DNA of 64,000 nucleotides, taken from Kineosporiaceae bacterium (lineage in GTDB: Bacteria; Actinomycetota; Actinomycetes; Actinomycetales; Kineosporiaceae). Below are positions 43,323 through 52,423 of this stretch, one piece after another (position 1 is the stretch's first letter; every line of letters begins with the position of its first letter). The translations under genes were made by a program, and so were the position numbers. The notes below the pieces were generated by a model that did no database searches, had not been told where the DNA came from, and saw nothing but the letters and a program-made list of their open reading frames with translations. The stretch covers positions 62,001 to 126,000 of the forward strand of contig JADJPO010000002.1 in the NCBI GenBank assembly GCA_016713225.1, read 5' to 3'.

Positions 43323-44810
43323 TCAGAGCTTCTGCGGGCCGTGGTCGGCCTCGGCCAGGGGCTCCCACTGGTCGCCGACGTGGTCCTCACCGGGGAAGAC
43401 CACGGTGAGGATGCCGCCGACGATCAACACGCCGAGTGCGGTGTAGGCGGCGTAGATCAGCGGCGCCGGCACCTTGTAGACGGCGCCGAACAGGGCGGCT
43501 CCGGTGACCAGCGTGCCGACGGTGGCGGCCAGGTAGACCCCAGTTCGGCTCGGGTGGTCGGCCAGCCCCCGGTAGGCGCCGATCGACATCACCAGGTAGA
43601 TCGTGGCCAGGCTGACGCTGCCCAGGGTCGAGAACCAGTAGAAGACGGCCACGTAGTGCGGCAGCGGACCGTCCGGGGTCGACTGGGCCACGAAGCTCGG
43701 CACGAACAGGGTGACCAGCACCAGCACCGCGTACAACGCCACGACCAGGGCGGTGGCGTTGAGCGGGGTGCTGCGCGAGGAGACGGTGGCCAGACCGTGC
43801 GGCAGGCGCTTGTCGCGGGCCAGGGCGAAGATGCCGCGCGAGGCGGCCACCGAGACACCGATCAGCACGGCCAGCATGTCGAGGATGACCATGATCTCGA
43901 TCAGGATGCGGATGCCGGTCGAGCCGAACCCGCCGTCGGCGACCGGGCCGGTCAAACCGAACAGCGGGGCACCGGCGTTCGCGCCGAGGTTGTCCATGTT
44001 GAAGCCGTAGCCGGCGACCTGGGCGTAGGTGACCAGGACGTAGAACCCGGCGATGGTGATGACCGAGATCAGCACGGCCCGGGGGATGTCGCGCTTGGGG
44101 TGAGCGGTCTCCTCGCCGAGGTTGGCGGCGGTCTCGAATCCGGTGAACAGCAATACGCCGTAGAGCACGCCGAAGAAGATGCCGTTGAATCCGCCGGTGG
44201 TCGAGGCCGAGGGGTTGAACGCGGTCACCAGGTCGTTGTCGCCGCCGACCTTGATGATCACGTACAGGGCGAACAGCAGCACCGCGGCGATCGAGACCAT
44301 CGCCAGCACCAGCTGGGTGCGGGTCGACAGGGCCACGCCCAGGTAGAGCACCACCCCGACGATGATCAGCAGCAGGATGTCCCAGACGCCCTCGGGCAGC
44401 AGCGCGTGCTCGAACTCGCCCAGCAGGGTGTCGTGAATGGTGCCGCCGATCAGCACCAGTAGTCCGGCGCCCAGGCCCAGGATGCCGCCGTAGTAGAGGA
44501 AGCCGAACGCGGCGCCCACCCGTGAGCCGAAGCCGTCGCTGATGTAGTCGTACAGCGAACCGGCCGCAGCGATCCGGCGGGCGTACTCGGAGACGATCCA
44601 CCCCAGGCCGAGTACCCCGACGGCGGCGAGCAACACCGCCAGGGGCGCCGCCATGCCGGCGCCCTTCTCCGAGGCGTTCATGCCGACCAACAGCGGCACG
44701 AGGAACGCCATCGAGAACACCGGGCCCATGAAGCCGATGGACTGAGCTGTTGCATCGATCAGGGTGAGCTTGCCTTCAAGCCGGTTCGGCGCTGCCTTTT
44801 GCTGGGCCAC
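43323..44810 (-). CDS. APC superfamily amino-acid/amine permease (first of two)
   Basis: A 495-residue membrane transporter with about 12-14 segments. Helix 1 has the APC signature A-x-S-I-G-F-M-G-P-V-F, and the family stretch G-F-E-T-A-A-N-L-G-E-E-T-A-H-P-K-R-D-I-P-R-A follows helix 6. It should import an amino acid, amine or related cation by proton coupling. GTG at 44810, with AAAGGGA five bases ahead, is preferred as start over GTG at 44849, which has none. It is the left border of the catabolic cluster. Confidence 0.9.
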   Translation of the reverse strand: MAQQKAAPNRLEGKLTLIDATAQSIGFMGPVFSMAFLVPLLVGMNASEKGAGMAAPLAVLLAAVGVLGLGWIVSEYARRIAAAGSLYDYISDGFGSRVGAAFGFLYYGGILGLGAGLLVLIGGTIHDTLLGEFEHALLPEGVWDILLLIIVGVVLYLGVALSTRTQLVLAMVSIAAVLLFALYVIIKVGGDNDLVTAFNPSASTTGGFNGIFFGVLYGVLLFTGFETAANLGEETAHPKRDIPRAVLISVITIAGFYVLVTYAQVAGYGFNMDNLGANAGAPLFGLTGPVADGGFGSTGIRILIEIMVILDMLAVLIGVSVAASRGIFALARDKRLPHGLATVSSRSTPLNATALVVALYAVLVLVTLFVPSFVAQSTPDGPLPHYVAVFYWFSTLGSVSLATIYLVMSIGAYRGLADHPSRTGVYLAATVGTLVTGAALFGAVYKVPAPLIYAAYTALGVLIVGGILTVVFPGEDHVGDQWEPLAEADHGPQKL

Positions 44811-44962
44811 CGGGATCCCTTTCCTCAGGTCAGGTGTGACTCGGAGCACACCCGTGCGGGCGCGAGTCTAGATTGCGCTCCGTCACATTCGCCAGCACCG
44901 TCCCGATCCATGTGATCACTCGGGTGGGCCGGGGTTGGTGATCATGTCGGATATGCCGGTCG

Positions 44963-45670
44963 TCAGTGCGCGATCCGCTCGAGGAAGGATTCAATCAGAG
45001 TCACGGTACGTGACCGTGCGGATGCGGCGGAGTGCTCGGCCTGGCGACGCACCGTCTCGACGTCCAGCCCCTCGGCCTGCAGTACCTGAGTGGCGCCATT
45101 GGCCAGCCACAGATCGAGGATCTCCAGGGTGAGCTCGGGGTGGAACTGCACGGCGAGGGTGCGCCCGGCCCGCCAGGCCTGCGAACACACCGCATTGCGC
45201 GCGATCTCGACGGCTCCCGGTGGCAGCACCATCGCGTCCTTGTGGAACTGGAACCACGGCCCCGGCCCGACCAGCGCCGCGTCGTCCGTCTCGATCTCAC
45301 CCCAGCCGATCTCCCACTGACCGGCCCGCTGGACGCCGCCACCGAGGGCCACCGACATCGCCTGCCCGCCGAAGCAGATGCCGAGCACCGGCACCCCCTC
45401 GGCGTGGGCGGTGGCCAGCATCTCGAGCTCGTCGCGAATCCAGCTGCCGATGGTGGCGTGATCGTCGACCGACCAGGGGGCGCCCATGGGCACGATCAGG
45501 TCCCAGGCGCGCGGATCGGGAAAGTCGTGCTCGACATCCGGGGTGTGAAACCGATCCTCGGGGACGACGAGTCGCCGGACGACGTCGTACCCGTGGCGCT
45601 CGAGCGCCTCGCCGACCAGGGCGGGACGGGTGTAGGCGTCGTGCTCGATGAGCAGGGCGGTGCGGGTCAT
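44963..45670 (-). CDS. Class I glutamine amidotransferase domain protein
   Basis: A 235-residue single-domain GATase. The nucleophile elbow G-I-C-F-G-G-Q (Cys near residue 98) and Q-F-H-P-E with the catalytic His (near 176) are both present, so it can hydrolyse a gamma-glutamyl amide. Proteins of this kind in aromatic-amine pathways (AtdA2-like) or polyamine pathways remove or transfer the gamma-glutamyl group. It is divergent from the reductase/Rieske operon, with a cluster operator in the gap. Confidence 0.85.
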   Translation of the reverse strand: MTRTALLIEHDAYTRPALVGEALERHGYDVVRRLVVPEDRFHTPDVEHDFPDPRAWDLIVPMGAPWSVDDHATIGSWIRDELEMLATAHAEGVPVLGICFGGQAMSVALGGGVQRAGQWEIGWGEIETDDAALVGPGPWFQFHKDAMVLPPGAVEIARNAVCSQAWRAGRTLAVQFHPELTLEILDLWLANGATQVLQAEGLDVETVRRQAEHSAASARSRTVTLIESFLERIAH

Positions 45671-45799
45671 GATCCCTCCGGCGATGGGTCGTGGCGCGGC
45701 CGGGTCATCATGCCCGCGGTCGGTACCCGGACGGTCCCCCGGGCAACTCGCCGGGCGTGCCGTCCGGGAGCTGACCAGTCTGCGGGACGGGGTGGACCC

Positions 45800-45829
45800 T
45801 TGCCCGTCGTCCGGTCAGCCCTTACCGTT
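45800..45829 (+). promoter_or_regulatory. Predicted promoter of the reductase/Rieske operon
   Basis: TTGCCC (45800-45805), 18 bases, TACCGT (45824-45829). The -10 box forms part of the left arm of the cluster operator that follows, the same arrangement as at 49602-49631. Confidence 0.6.
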
Positions 45830-45845
45830 TGCATCCGAACGAATC
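45822..45845. promoter_or_regulatory. Cluster operator A
   Basis: TTACCGTTTG-CATC-CGAACGAATC. Core CGTTTG/CGAACG is an inverted repeat with one mismatch and a 4-base spacer. It covers the -10 box of the reductase promoter, so a bound protein would block transcription. One of five such sites, all in divergent promoter regions of the 44-62 kb cluster. Confidence 0.65.
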
Positions 45846-45889
45846 GGCTGGTCGACCTGCCGTGACCGGGAGAGCGAACGGATGGTGCG

Positions 45890-46870
45890 ATGACGATCAC
45901 CCAGACGCACGTCAGGGAACACGAGGCCGACCTCGTGGTGCGTGACCGGCGTGAGGTGGCCGACGGCGTCGTCGCGCTCACCCTGGCCGCACCGGACGCC
46001 ACCGCCCTGCCGGACTGGACGCCCGGGGCGCACATCGACCTGGTCCTCACCGACGAGCTGACCCGGCAGTACTCCCTGTGCGGCAGCCCGTCGGACGCCA
46101 CCACCTGGCGCGTCGCCGTGCTGCGCGACCCCGCCGGTCAGGGTGGGTCGATCCACGTCCACGATCATCTCGCGCAGGGCGCGACGGTGCGGGTGAGGGG
46201 ACCACGCAACCACTTCGCGTTGGCCGCCGCGCCGCGGTACATCTTCATCGCCGGCGGCATCGGCATCACCCCGATGCTGCCCATGCTGGAAGCCGCCCAG
46301 GCGGCCGGTGCCGACTGGCACCTCTTTTACGGCGGTCGCAGCCGGGCCTCGATGGCGTTCGTCGACGAGCTCGCCGCTCACCCGGGCGGTGCCGACCGGG
46401 TCACCCTGGTGCCCCAGGACGAAGCCGGGCTGCTCGACCTGGCCACCATCCTGGGCACCCCGGCGCCCGACACGCTGGTCTACTGCTGCGGTCCCGAACC
46501 GCTGCTCGCCGCGGTCGAGGATCGGTGCGCCGCGTGGCCGGCCGGGGCGCTTCACCTCGAGCGGTTCGGCGCCAAGCCGGTCGTGGCGGCCGAGGGCGGC
46601 GACAGCGCATTCGAGGTGGTGCTGCAGCGCTCGGGGATCACCGTGCCGGTGGCGGCCGACACCTCGATCTTCGACGCCGTCCGGGCGGCCGGGGTGAGCG
46701 TGCTCGGCTCGTGCCTGAAAGGCGTCTGCGGCACCTGCGAGACCGGCGTCCTGGATGGGGCGGTCGACCACCGCGACTCGGTGCTCAGCGCCGAGGAGCA
46801 GGAGGAGAACGAGTACATGATGATCTGCGTCTCGCGCTGTCGCGGCGAGCGCCTGACGCTGGACCTGTGA
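45890..46870 (+). CDS. VanB-type ferredoxin reductase (FNR plus 2Fe-2S)
   Basis: A 326-residue electron-transfer protein. The N-terminal FNR part has the flavin motif R-Q-Y-S-L-C-G-S and the NAD-binding G-G-I-G-I-T-P-M. The C-terminal plant-type ferredoxin has Cys275, Cys280 and Cys283 (C-L-K-G-V-C-G-T-C) and a fourth Cys near 312, so the 2Fe-2S site is complete. Such reductases pass electrons from NAD(P)H to a Rieske oxygenase or a P450. The Rieske-like gene follows at once; because that protein seems to lack Rieske ligands, the P450 at 60.7 kb is another possible partner. Confidence 0.92.
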   Translation: MTITQTHVREHEADLVVRDRREVADGVVALTLAAPDATALPDWTPGAHIDLVLTDELTRQYSLCGSPSDATTWRVAVLRDPAGQGGSIHVHDHLAQGATVRVRGPRNHFALAAAPRYIFIAGGIGITPMLPMLEAAQAAGADWHLFYGGRSRASMAFVDELAAHPGGADRVTLVPQDEAGLLDLATILGTPAPDTLVYCCGPEPLLAAVEDRCAAWPAGALHLERFGAKPVVAAEGGDSAFEVVLQRSGITVPVAADTSIFDAVRAAGVSVLGSCLKGVCGTCETGVLDGAVDHRDSVLSAEEQEENEYMMICVSRCRGERLTLDL

Positions 46871-46908
46871 TGGCACCGGACGTGGGAAGACGTGGGAAAG
46901 GGACCGCG

Positions 46909-47925
46909 ATGACTGCTCCTCGCCAGGCCTGGTACGCCGCCGCCTCGTCGGACGATGTCAGCCGGGTGCCGATCGGACGCCGCGTGCTCGGCGAGTCCGT
47001 GGTGTTGTTCCGCACCACGACGGGCTCGGTCGTGGCACTCGAGGACCGCTGCGCCCACCGCCCGTACCCGCTGAGTCTGGGCCGGCTGGACGGCGACCTG
47101 ATCGTCTCGGGTTATACCGGCTTCGCCTACGCCCCGGACGGCGCGTGCGTGCGCGTGCCGACGCAGCAGCACGTGCCGGTGGGGGCGCGGGTGCGTGCCT
47201 TCCCGGTCCACGACGACGGCGCGTTCGTCTGGGTCTGGGTCGGCACGCCCGAGTCGGCGGCGTTGCGTCCGGCACCGCAGGCGCCGTGGCTGACCTCGCC
47301 GGAGTGGGCCAGCTTCGGGCAGGAGTGGCAGACCGCCGCGGGCATCGAGGTGTTGCAGGACAACTTCGCCGACATCAGCCACGTTGCCGTGGTCGACGAG
47401 TACATCGCCCCGCCGGTGCTGTCCGCGGCCACCCCGCCGCCACTCGAGGTCGAGGTCAGTGAGACCTCGGTGCGGTTCTGGCGCAGCTTCGACCCGGCGC
47501 CGCTGGCGGCCTGGCACGCCCGGGCGTTGGGCCTGCCGGTCGAGGCCCGTCACGAGCAGCGCGAGGAGGGACGGTTCGTCTCGCCGGGGTTGTGGGTCGA
47601 CCGCTGGGACGTGCTGCCCGACGGCGGCTCGGGGCAGGCACTGACCTTCGTGTTCACCCATGCGCTGACCCCGGTCGACGACCGAACGACACGCCACGCC
47701 TGGCGGGTGAGCCGCAATGCCGCCCTCGACGAGGCCACCAGCGCCACCCTGCTGCCGATCTTCGAGCGGTACTACCGCAGTGTGCAGTTGATCCTCGAGA
47801 CCCTGCAGCAGGTGGTCGACCGGGACGGCGCCCGGCCGGACGTCAACGTCACGGCCGATGCCGCGGGCATGGCGGTCCGCAAGATCATGCGCCGGCTGGT
47901 GGCCGACGAGGCACTGCGCGGCTGA
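46909..47925 (+). CDS. Rieske-oxygenase-like protein lacking key metal ligands
   Basis: A 338-residue protein with the VanA-like layout: Rieske domain (about 1-105) and catalytic domain. The first Rieske pair is present as C-A-H (Cys48, His50). Where C-x2-H is expected the chain reads V-S-G-Y-T-G-F, with Ser67 and Thr70 in place of Cys and His. In the mononuclear-iron motif N-x2-D-x2-H-x4-H, the first His (His158) is kept but the second is Asp163. The C-terminal Asp ligand aligns with Val. A normal oxygenase activity is therefore doubtful. The DNA shows no frameshift. Start ATG 46909 has GGGAAAGGG before it; ATG 46870 overlaps the reductase stop. Confidence 0.85.
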   Translation: MTAPRQAWYAAASSDDVSRVPIGRRVLGESVVLFRTTTGSVVALEDRCAHRPYPLSLGRLDGDLIVSGYTGFAYAPDGACVRVPTQQHVPVGARVRAFPVHDDGAFVWVWVGTPESAALRPAPQAPWLTSPEWASFGQEWQTAAGIEVLQDNFADISHVAVVDEYIAPPVLSAATPPPLEVEVSETSVRFWRSFDPAPLAAWHARALGLPVEARHEQREEGRFVSPGLWVDRWDVLPDGGSGQALTFVFTHALTPVDDRTTRHAWRVSRNAALDEATSATLLPIFERYYRSVQLILETLQQVVDRDGARPDVNVTADAAGMAVRKIMRRLVADEALRG

Positions 47926-47942
47926 GTCCGCACCACACGACA

Positions 47943-47976
47943 GCGGGTGGTCCACCGAACTCGGTGGGCCACCCGC
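47943..47976. terminator. Hairpin between convergent genes
   Basis: GCGGGTGGTCCACCGA and TCGGTGGGCCACCCGC pair over 16 positions with one mismatch around AC, between the Rieske-like gene and the second permease. Strong stem, likely bidirectional. Confidence 0.8.
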
Positions 47977-47997
47977 CGTGGGTTCTGGCTTCGGTGA

Positions 47998-49506
47998 TCA
48001 GTCCAGCGGGGCGTCGGAGAAGATCTCCTCGCCGCGGTGGCGTCCCATCGAGGCGTAGCGCTCCGGCGACAGGCTGCGCAAGCGCAGCGCCAGCAACAGG
48101 CCGACCGCGGCAGCCGCCGGGATCAGTGCGGGCAGCTGCCAGCGCAACGGGCTCGCCGGATCACCGATCAGGTTGCCGAACTCGGACGCCGCGTACCCGG
48201 CCACCCAGACCAGGGCCAGGCCGGACACCAGCGGCGCCACCAGGGTGCGGGCGAGGTTGGTGTCCAGTTCGCGGTGCCGGCGGAAGAAGGCCACCACGGC
48301 GAACGAGGCCAGGGCCATCAGCACCAGGATCGCCAGGGTGCCCAGCTGGGTCAGCCAGGTGAACAGGGCCAGGACCGGGTTCTTGTCGGTGATCACGAAC
48401 AGCAGGACGACGACCAGCGCCAGCGCGCTCTGACTCACCGAGCCCTTGTGTGGGCTGAGGTGGATCTTGTGCGTGTGCCCCAGCGGAGTGGGCAGGATGC
48501 CCTCGCGACCGAGCGCGTACAGGTAGCGGGCCACCGCGTTGTGAAACGCGAGCAGGGCCGCGAACACGCTGGTCGCGAACAGCAGTGTCATCGCGGTGGT
48601 GGCAGCCGAGCCCAGGTAGGTGCCCGAGATCTCGAAGAGGAACGCCGTGGGGTCCGGCTTCAGGCCGCCGATGTGGTCGACCAGGCCGTCGGCCCCCTGG
48701 GCGTTGACCATCAGCCAGGTGGTCACGGTGTAGAAGAGCCCGATGGTCAGCACCGCCACGTAGGTGGCCCGGGGCACGGTGCGCTGCGGTTCGCGGGCCT
48801 CCTCGCTGTAGATCGTGGTGGCCTCGAATCCGATGAACGAGGCGCTGTTGAACAGCAGGGCGATGGCCAGGGAGCCCGAGGTGAGGGCGCTGGGGCTGAA
48901 GGCGCTCAGGCTGAGCCCGGTCGAACCGCCCTGCCCGCCGTTGATGACGATGGCGAGGTCGAGCAGCAGCACGATCAGGAACTCGGCGGCCACCAGGACG
49001 CCGAGCACCTTGAGCGACAGGTCGACCTGCCGATAGCCCAGGACGGCGATCACGGCAATGGCGGTCAGCACGTAGACCCACCAGGCGAGGTCGACGCCGA
49101 ACTGGTCCGACATGAATCCGGCCGTGGCCGCCCCGAACAGTCCGTAGAGGCCGATCTGCATGGCGTTGTAGCCGAGGACGGCGATGATCGCCGAGGCGCC
49201 CCCGAGTGGCTGGCGTAGACCCCTGGTGACGTAGCTGTAGAACGCCCCGGTGCTGGTGTGATGACGCGCCATCGTGGTGTAGCCGACCGCGAAGAGCAGC
49301 AGCAGCAGGCTCACGATGACGTAGGCGAACGGCACGCCGGCGCCGTTGCCGAGCAGCATCGCCACCGGCGCGCCGCCGGCCATGGCGGTCAGCGGTGCCG
49401 CCGCAGAGATCACGAAGAAGGCGATGCCGACCACCCCCAGCGATCCGCGGCGGAGTTGGTGCTCGGCGGTCGAGGCGCCGGTGGCCTCGGGGCGTTCAGC
49501 ACTCAC
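47998..49506 (-). CDS. APC superfamily amino-acid/amine permease (second)
   Basis: A 502-residue transporter, about 12 segments. The helix 1 region is V-G-I-A-F-F-V-I-S-A-A-A-P-L-T, and F-I-G-F-E-A-T-T-I-Y-S-E-E-A-R-E-P-Q-R-T-V-P-R-A follows helix 6. It differs clearly from the first APC protein and belongs to a different branch. AGGAGAT stands before the GTG start. It is divergent from the aldehyde dehydrogenase operon and has operator B over its -10 box. Confidence 0.9.
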   Translation of the reverse strand: MSAERPEATGASTAEHQLRRGSLGVVGIAFFVISAAAPLTAMAGGAPVAMLLGNGAGVPFAYVIVSLLLLLFAVGYTTMARHHTSTGAFYSYVTRGLRQPLGGASAIIAVLGYNAMQIGLYGLFGAATAGFMSDQFGVDLAWWVYVLTAIAVIAVLGYRQVDLSLKVLGVLVAAEFLIVLLLDLAIVINGGQGGSTGLSLSAFSPSALTSGSLAIALLFNSASFIGFEATTIYSEEAREPQRTVPRATYVAVLTIGLFYTVTTWLMVNAQGADGLVDHIGGLKPDPTAFLFEISGTYLGSAATTAMTLLFATSVFAALLAFHNAVARYLYALGREGILPTPLGHTHKIHLSPHKGSVSQSALALVVVLLFVITDKNPVLALFTWLTQLGTLAILVLMALASFAVVAFFRRHRELDTNLARTLVAPLVSGLALVWVAGYAASEFGNLIGDPASPLRWQLPALIPAAAAVGLLLALRLRSLSPERYASMGRHRGEEIFSDAPLD

Positions 49507-49527
49507 AGGTATCTCCTGTCACGAGGA

Positions 49528-49551
49528 ATATCGTTTGGAAGCGAACGATAT
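49528..49551. promoter_or_regulatory. Cluster operator B with predicted permease promoter
   Basis: ATATCGTTTG-GAAG-CGAACGATAT, a 10-bp inverted repeat with one mismatch, the most symmetrical of the five sites. Read leftward it contains TATCGT as -10 (49545-49550), and TTGTGT lies 17 bases before it (49568-49573), so it should control the permease gene that starts 22 bases away. Confidence 0.7.
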
Positions 49552-49601
49552 GACGAAGTGACCCAGGACACAAGGGGAAGCCCATCGCGCGGATCGAGCC
49601 C

Positions 49602-49631
49602 TTGACCCCACCGACGCATGGGACATACCGT
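49602..49631 (+). promoter_or_regulatory. Predicted promoter of the aldehyde dehydrogenase/ring-cleavage operon
   Basis: TTGACC (49602-49607), 18 bases, TACCGT (49626-49631). The layout matches the promoter at 45800-45829, including the same TACCGTTTG run into the operator. Confidence 0.65.
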
Positions 49632-49648
49632 TTGGCCCCGAACGATTT
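49625..49648. promoter_or_regulatory. Cluster operator C
   Basis: ATACCGTTTG-GCCC-CGAACGATTT, overlapping the -10 box of the aldehyde dehydrogenase promoter. Same core and spacer length as the other four sites. Confidence 0.68.
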
Positions 49649-49715
49649 GCCGGATGGTCCCGGCCAGACCCACCATGCAGCACTGGTTGGGTCGGTAGAT
49701 CCCAGAGTCGAGGCG

Positions 49716-51262
49716 GTGACCCGTTTGCAGCACCCGGTGGATGGCACGGTGGATGGCACGGTCGATGTTCCTGGCGCCTTCACGGTCGAGGTCGAGGGCG
49801 TGCCGGTCGACGTCCGGCACTGGATCGGCGGACGGCGCGTGGCCACCGAGGCCACCTTCGCCGACATCTCCCCGATCGACGAGGCCGAGATCGCGCAGGT
49901 CTGCGCCGGCGGTCAGGCCGAGGTGGACGCCGCGGTCGCCGCGGCTCGTGAAGCCTTCCCGGCCTGGGCAGCGCTGCCGGTGGCCGAGCGCTCGGCCATC
50001 CTGCGCCGGGTGGCCGAGGGCGTCGAGGCCCGGGTGGAGGACTTGTCCCGGGTGGAGACCCGAGACAACGGGTCGCTGATCCGCAGCCACCGCCGCGGCG
50101 TCATGCCACGGGTGGCGATGAACTTCCGCTACTTCGCCGACTTCGCCGAGCACGAGCTGGCCCACCCCGAGATGGAGGTGCGCGGCCACCGCGAGCGGAT
50201 CAGCTACGACCCGGCCGGCGTCGTCGCGATCATCACGCCGTGGAACGCCCCGCTGATGCTGGCCACCTGGCGCATCGGTCCGGCGCTCGCTGCCGGCAAC
50301 ACCGTCGTGCTCAAGCCCCCGGAGTGGGCGCCGCTGACCGCCAGCCTGCTCGCCGACATCATGGCCGAGGCCGGTGTGCCGGCCGGGGTGTTCAACGTCG
50401 TCCAGGGCACCGGAGCGCAGGCCGGAGCACCACTGACCCGCCACCCCGGCATCAACCGGCTGAGCTTCACCGGCTCGGTGCCGACCGCGGGTGTGATCGC
50501 CGCCGCGGCGGCGCCGAACATCGTGCCGCTGTCGTTCGAGCTGGGCGGCAAGTCGCCGCTGGTGGTCTTCGAGGACAGTGACCTCGATCTGGCGGTCGAC
50601 CTGGCGGTCGAGCAGTTCGACAACGCCGGCCAGGTCTGCTTGGGCGCGTTCCGGATCCTGGTGCACGAATCGATCCACGACACCTTCCTCGAGAAGGTGG
50701 TCGCCAAGGCGCGCACCATCACCCAGGGCGATCCGCGCGACGAGGCGACCGACATCTCGGCCCTGGTCTCGCGCCCGCACTTCGAGAAGGTGTGCGGCTT
50801 CGTCGAACGCGCGGTCGCGGACGGCGCGCGCGTCGTCCTGGGGGTGGGCCGAACACCGAACTGGGCGGGCTCTACTTCAGCCCGACGATCCTGACCGGGG
50901 CTACGCCCGGGTGCGAGATCCTCACCGAGGAGGTCTTCGGGCCGGTGCTGACGGTGCAGACCTTCAGCGATGAGGCCGAGGCCATCGCGCTGGCCAACAA
51001 CACCCGGTTCGGGCTGGCGGCCACCATGGTCACCGGTGATCCCGAACGCGCCGAGCGGGTTTCGGCCCAGCTCAATGCGGGCACGGTCTGGGTGAACTGC
51101 TTCTTCGTCCGTGATCTCGGGGCGCCGTTCGGCGGCAATGGCACGTCCGGTATCGGACGTGAGGGTGGCATCTGGTCGTTCGACTTCTACACCGACATCA
51201 AGAACACCGTGTTCGCCCCGCGCGGGTGGACTGCGTCCGTTGAGACAGGTCAGGAGAGCTGA
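49716..51262 (+). pseudogene. Aldehyde dehydrogenase, frameshifted
   Basis: An ALDH-superfamily enzyme of the CHMS-dehydrogenase (HpaE/HpcC) or betaine-aldehyde type, in two frames. The first part has IITPWNAPLMLATWRIGPALAAGN (in parts), the catalytic Glu in F-E-L-G-G-K-S-P and Cys308 in G-Q-V-C-L-G. After VVLG (about 50840) the frame changes; G-P-N-T-E-L-G-G-L-Y-F-S-P-T-I-L continues in the next frame to 51262. One missing G in the run at 50840-50844 explains the break exactly. It may be a true mutation or a sequencing error. Intact, it would oxidise a semialdehyde after ring cleavage. GTG 49716 is a tentative start. Confidence 0.85.
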
Positions 51263-51263
51263 G

Positions 51264-52289
51264 ATGGGTGAAGTGGTGGGGGCGGGCCTGCTGGCCCACG
51301 TCCCGACGATCATGTTGCCCGAGGCGGTTCGGCACGAGCTGTACGGGCCGGGGGACACCACGCTGGTGCAGGGGCTGTACGACCTGCGCCGCGAGGTCTT
51401 CGAGACCCTCGACTACGACACCGTCGTGGTGCTCGACTCGCACTGGTTCACCACGGTCGAGTTCGTGGTCACCGCGCAGGACCGGCGGGCGGGCCTGTTC
51501 ACCGCCGAGGAACTGCCGCGCGGCATGTGCCGGGTGCCCTACGACTGGCGCGGTGACCCCGAGCTGGCGCACGCCCATGCCGCCGCGGCCGATGCCCACG
51601 GCACCTGGATCACGGCGAACGACGACCCGTACCTGCCGATGTACTACCCGATGCTGAACATGTGGAAGTTCCTCGGTGAGGGAGTGGGCGCTTCCGGATC
51701 GGGCCTGGGCGAGGGGCTGGACCCGGGCCGCGACAAGCGCTGGATCGCCGTCTCGGTGGCCCAGACCGGCGACCGGGAGGACTTCCTGCGCGCCGGCCGG
51801 GCGCTCGGCGATGCCATCGCCGCCACCGACCGCAAGGTCATCCTGATCGCCTCCGGCGCGCTGTCGCACACGTTCTGGAAGCTGCGTCAGTTGCGCGATC
51901 ACGAGGCCGCCGCGCCGGAACACATCCACACCCCCGAGGCCTACCAGGCCGACCTGCAGCGCCTGGAGTGGTTCGCCGCCGGCGACCACGCCCGGGTGCT
52001 GGCCACCATGGACGAGTTCATGCCCTACCGGCCCGAGGCGATGTTCGCCCACTACCTGATGATGGCCGGAGCGCTCGGTGAGTCCGACCTGACCGCGCCC
52101 TCGCGGCAGTACGGCGAGTACGAGAACTCGATCGGCACCGGGCAGGTGCACCTGTGGTTCGACCGGCCCGAGGGCGGCTTCCCCCGTCCACACCGCACCG
52201 AGATCGACGCCGACACCCTGCGCCAGAAGGCTGCACTGTCCGGCACCGACCCGGCCGCCCCCACCGTCGACCTCCCCGCCGCCGGCTGA
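51264..52289 (+). CDS. Class III extradiol dioxygenase, HpaD-like
   Basis: A 341-residue LigB-superfamily protein that follows homoprotocatechuate 2,3-dioxygenase (HpaD) along its length: G-L-L-A-H-V-P-T-I (first His ligand), VVLDSHWFTT (second His), E-E-L-P-R-G-M, Y-D-W-R-G-D-P-E-L-A, LIASGALSHTF and the closing T-G-Q-V-H-L-W-F. It should open a catechol-type ring next to the hydroxyls with O2 and Fe(II). An insert near residues 140-150 (GASGSGLGEGLDPG) is not usual. AGGAGAG precedes the ATG, two bases after the dehydrogenase frame ends. Confidence 0.88.
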   Translation: MGEVVGAGLLAHVPTIMLPEAVRHELYGPGDTTLVQGLYDLRREVFETLDYDTVVVLDSHWFTTVEFVVTAQDRRAGLFTAEELPRGMCRVPYDWRGDPELAHAHAAAADAHGTWITANDDPYLPMYYPMLNMWKFLGEGVGASGSGLGEGLDPGRDKRWIAVSVAQTGDREDFLRAGRALGDAIAATDRKVILIASGALSHTFWKLRQLRDHEAAAPEHIHTPEAYQADLQRLEWFAAGDHARVLATMDEFMPYRPEAMFAHYLMMAGALGESDLTAPSRQYGEYENSIGTGQVHLWFDRPEGGFPRPHRTEIDADTLRQKAALSGTDPAAPTVDLPAAG

Positions 52290-52301
52290 TCCCCCCACCC
52301 T

Positions 52302-52392
52302 CGGTGATCATGCAATCCGTGCACAATTGGCCCGTGATCATGCAATCGCTGCACACTCGCAGCCGGGCTTGGGCACGGATTGCCTGATCACG
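52302..52392. repeat. Dispersed 23-bp repeat, three copies (locus 4)
   Basis: Two tandem copies in inverse orientation to loci 1 and 2 (52302-52324 and 52332-52354, 30-bp period) start 12 bases after the HpaD-like stop. A third, weaker copy in the opposite direction (about 52370-52392) can pair with the first. Relative to the upstream gene the orientation equals that at loci 1 and 2. Confidence 0.78.
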
Positions 52393-52423
52393 AAGGCCTT
52401 GTCGATCCAAAGGAGTTCGTCCG

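Noticed and set aside
44935..44962. Fifth copy of the dispersed 23-bp element after the GATase gene
   Set aside because: Only GGTGATCATG matches before the sequence diverges; too short to separate from chance given the frequent TGATCA words.
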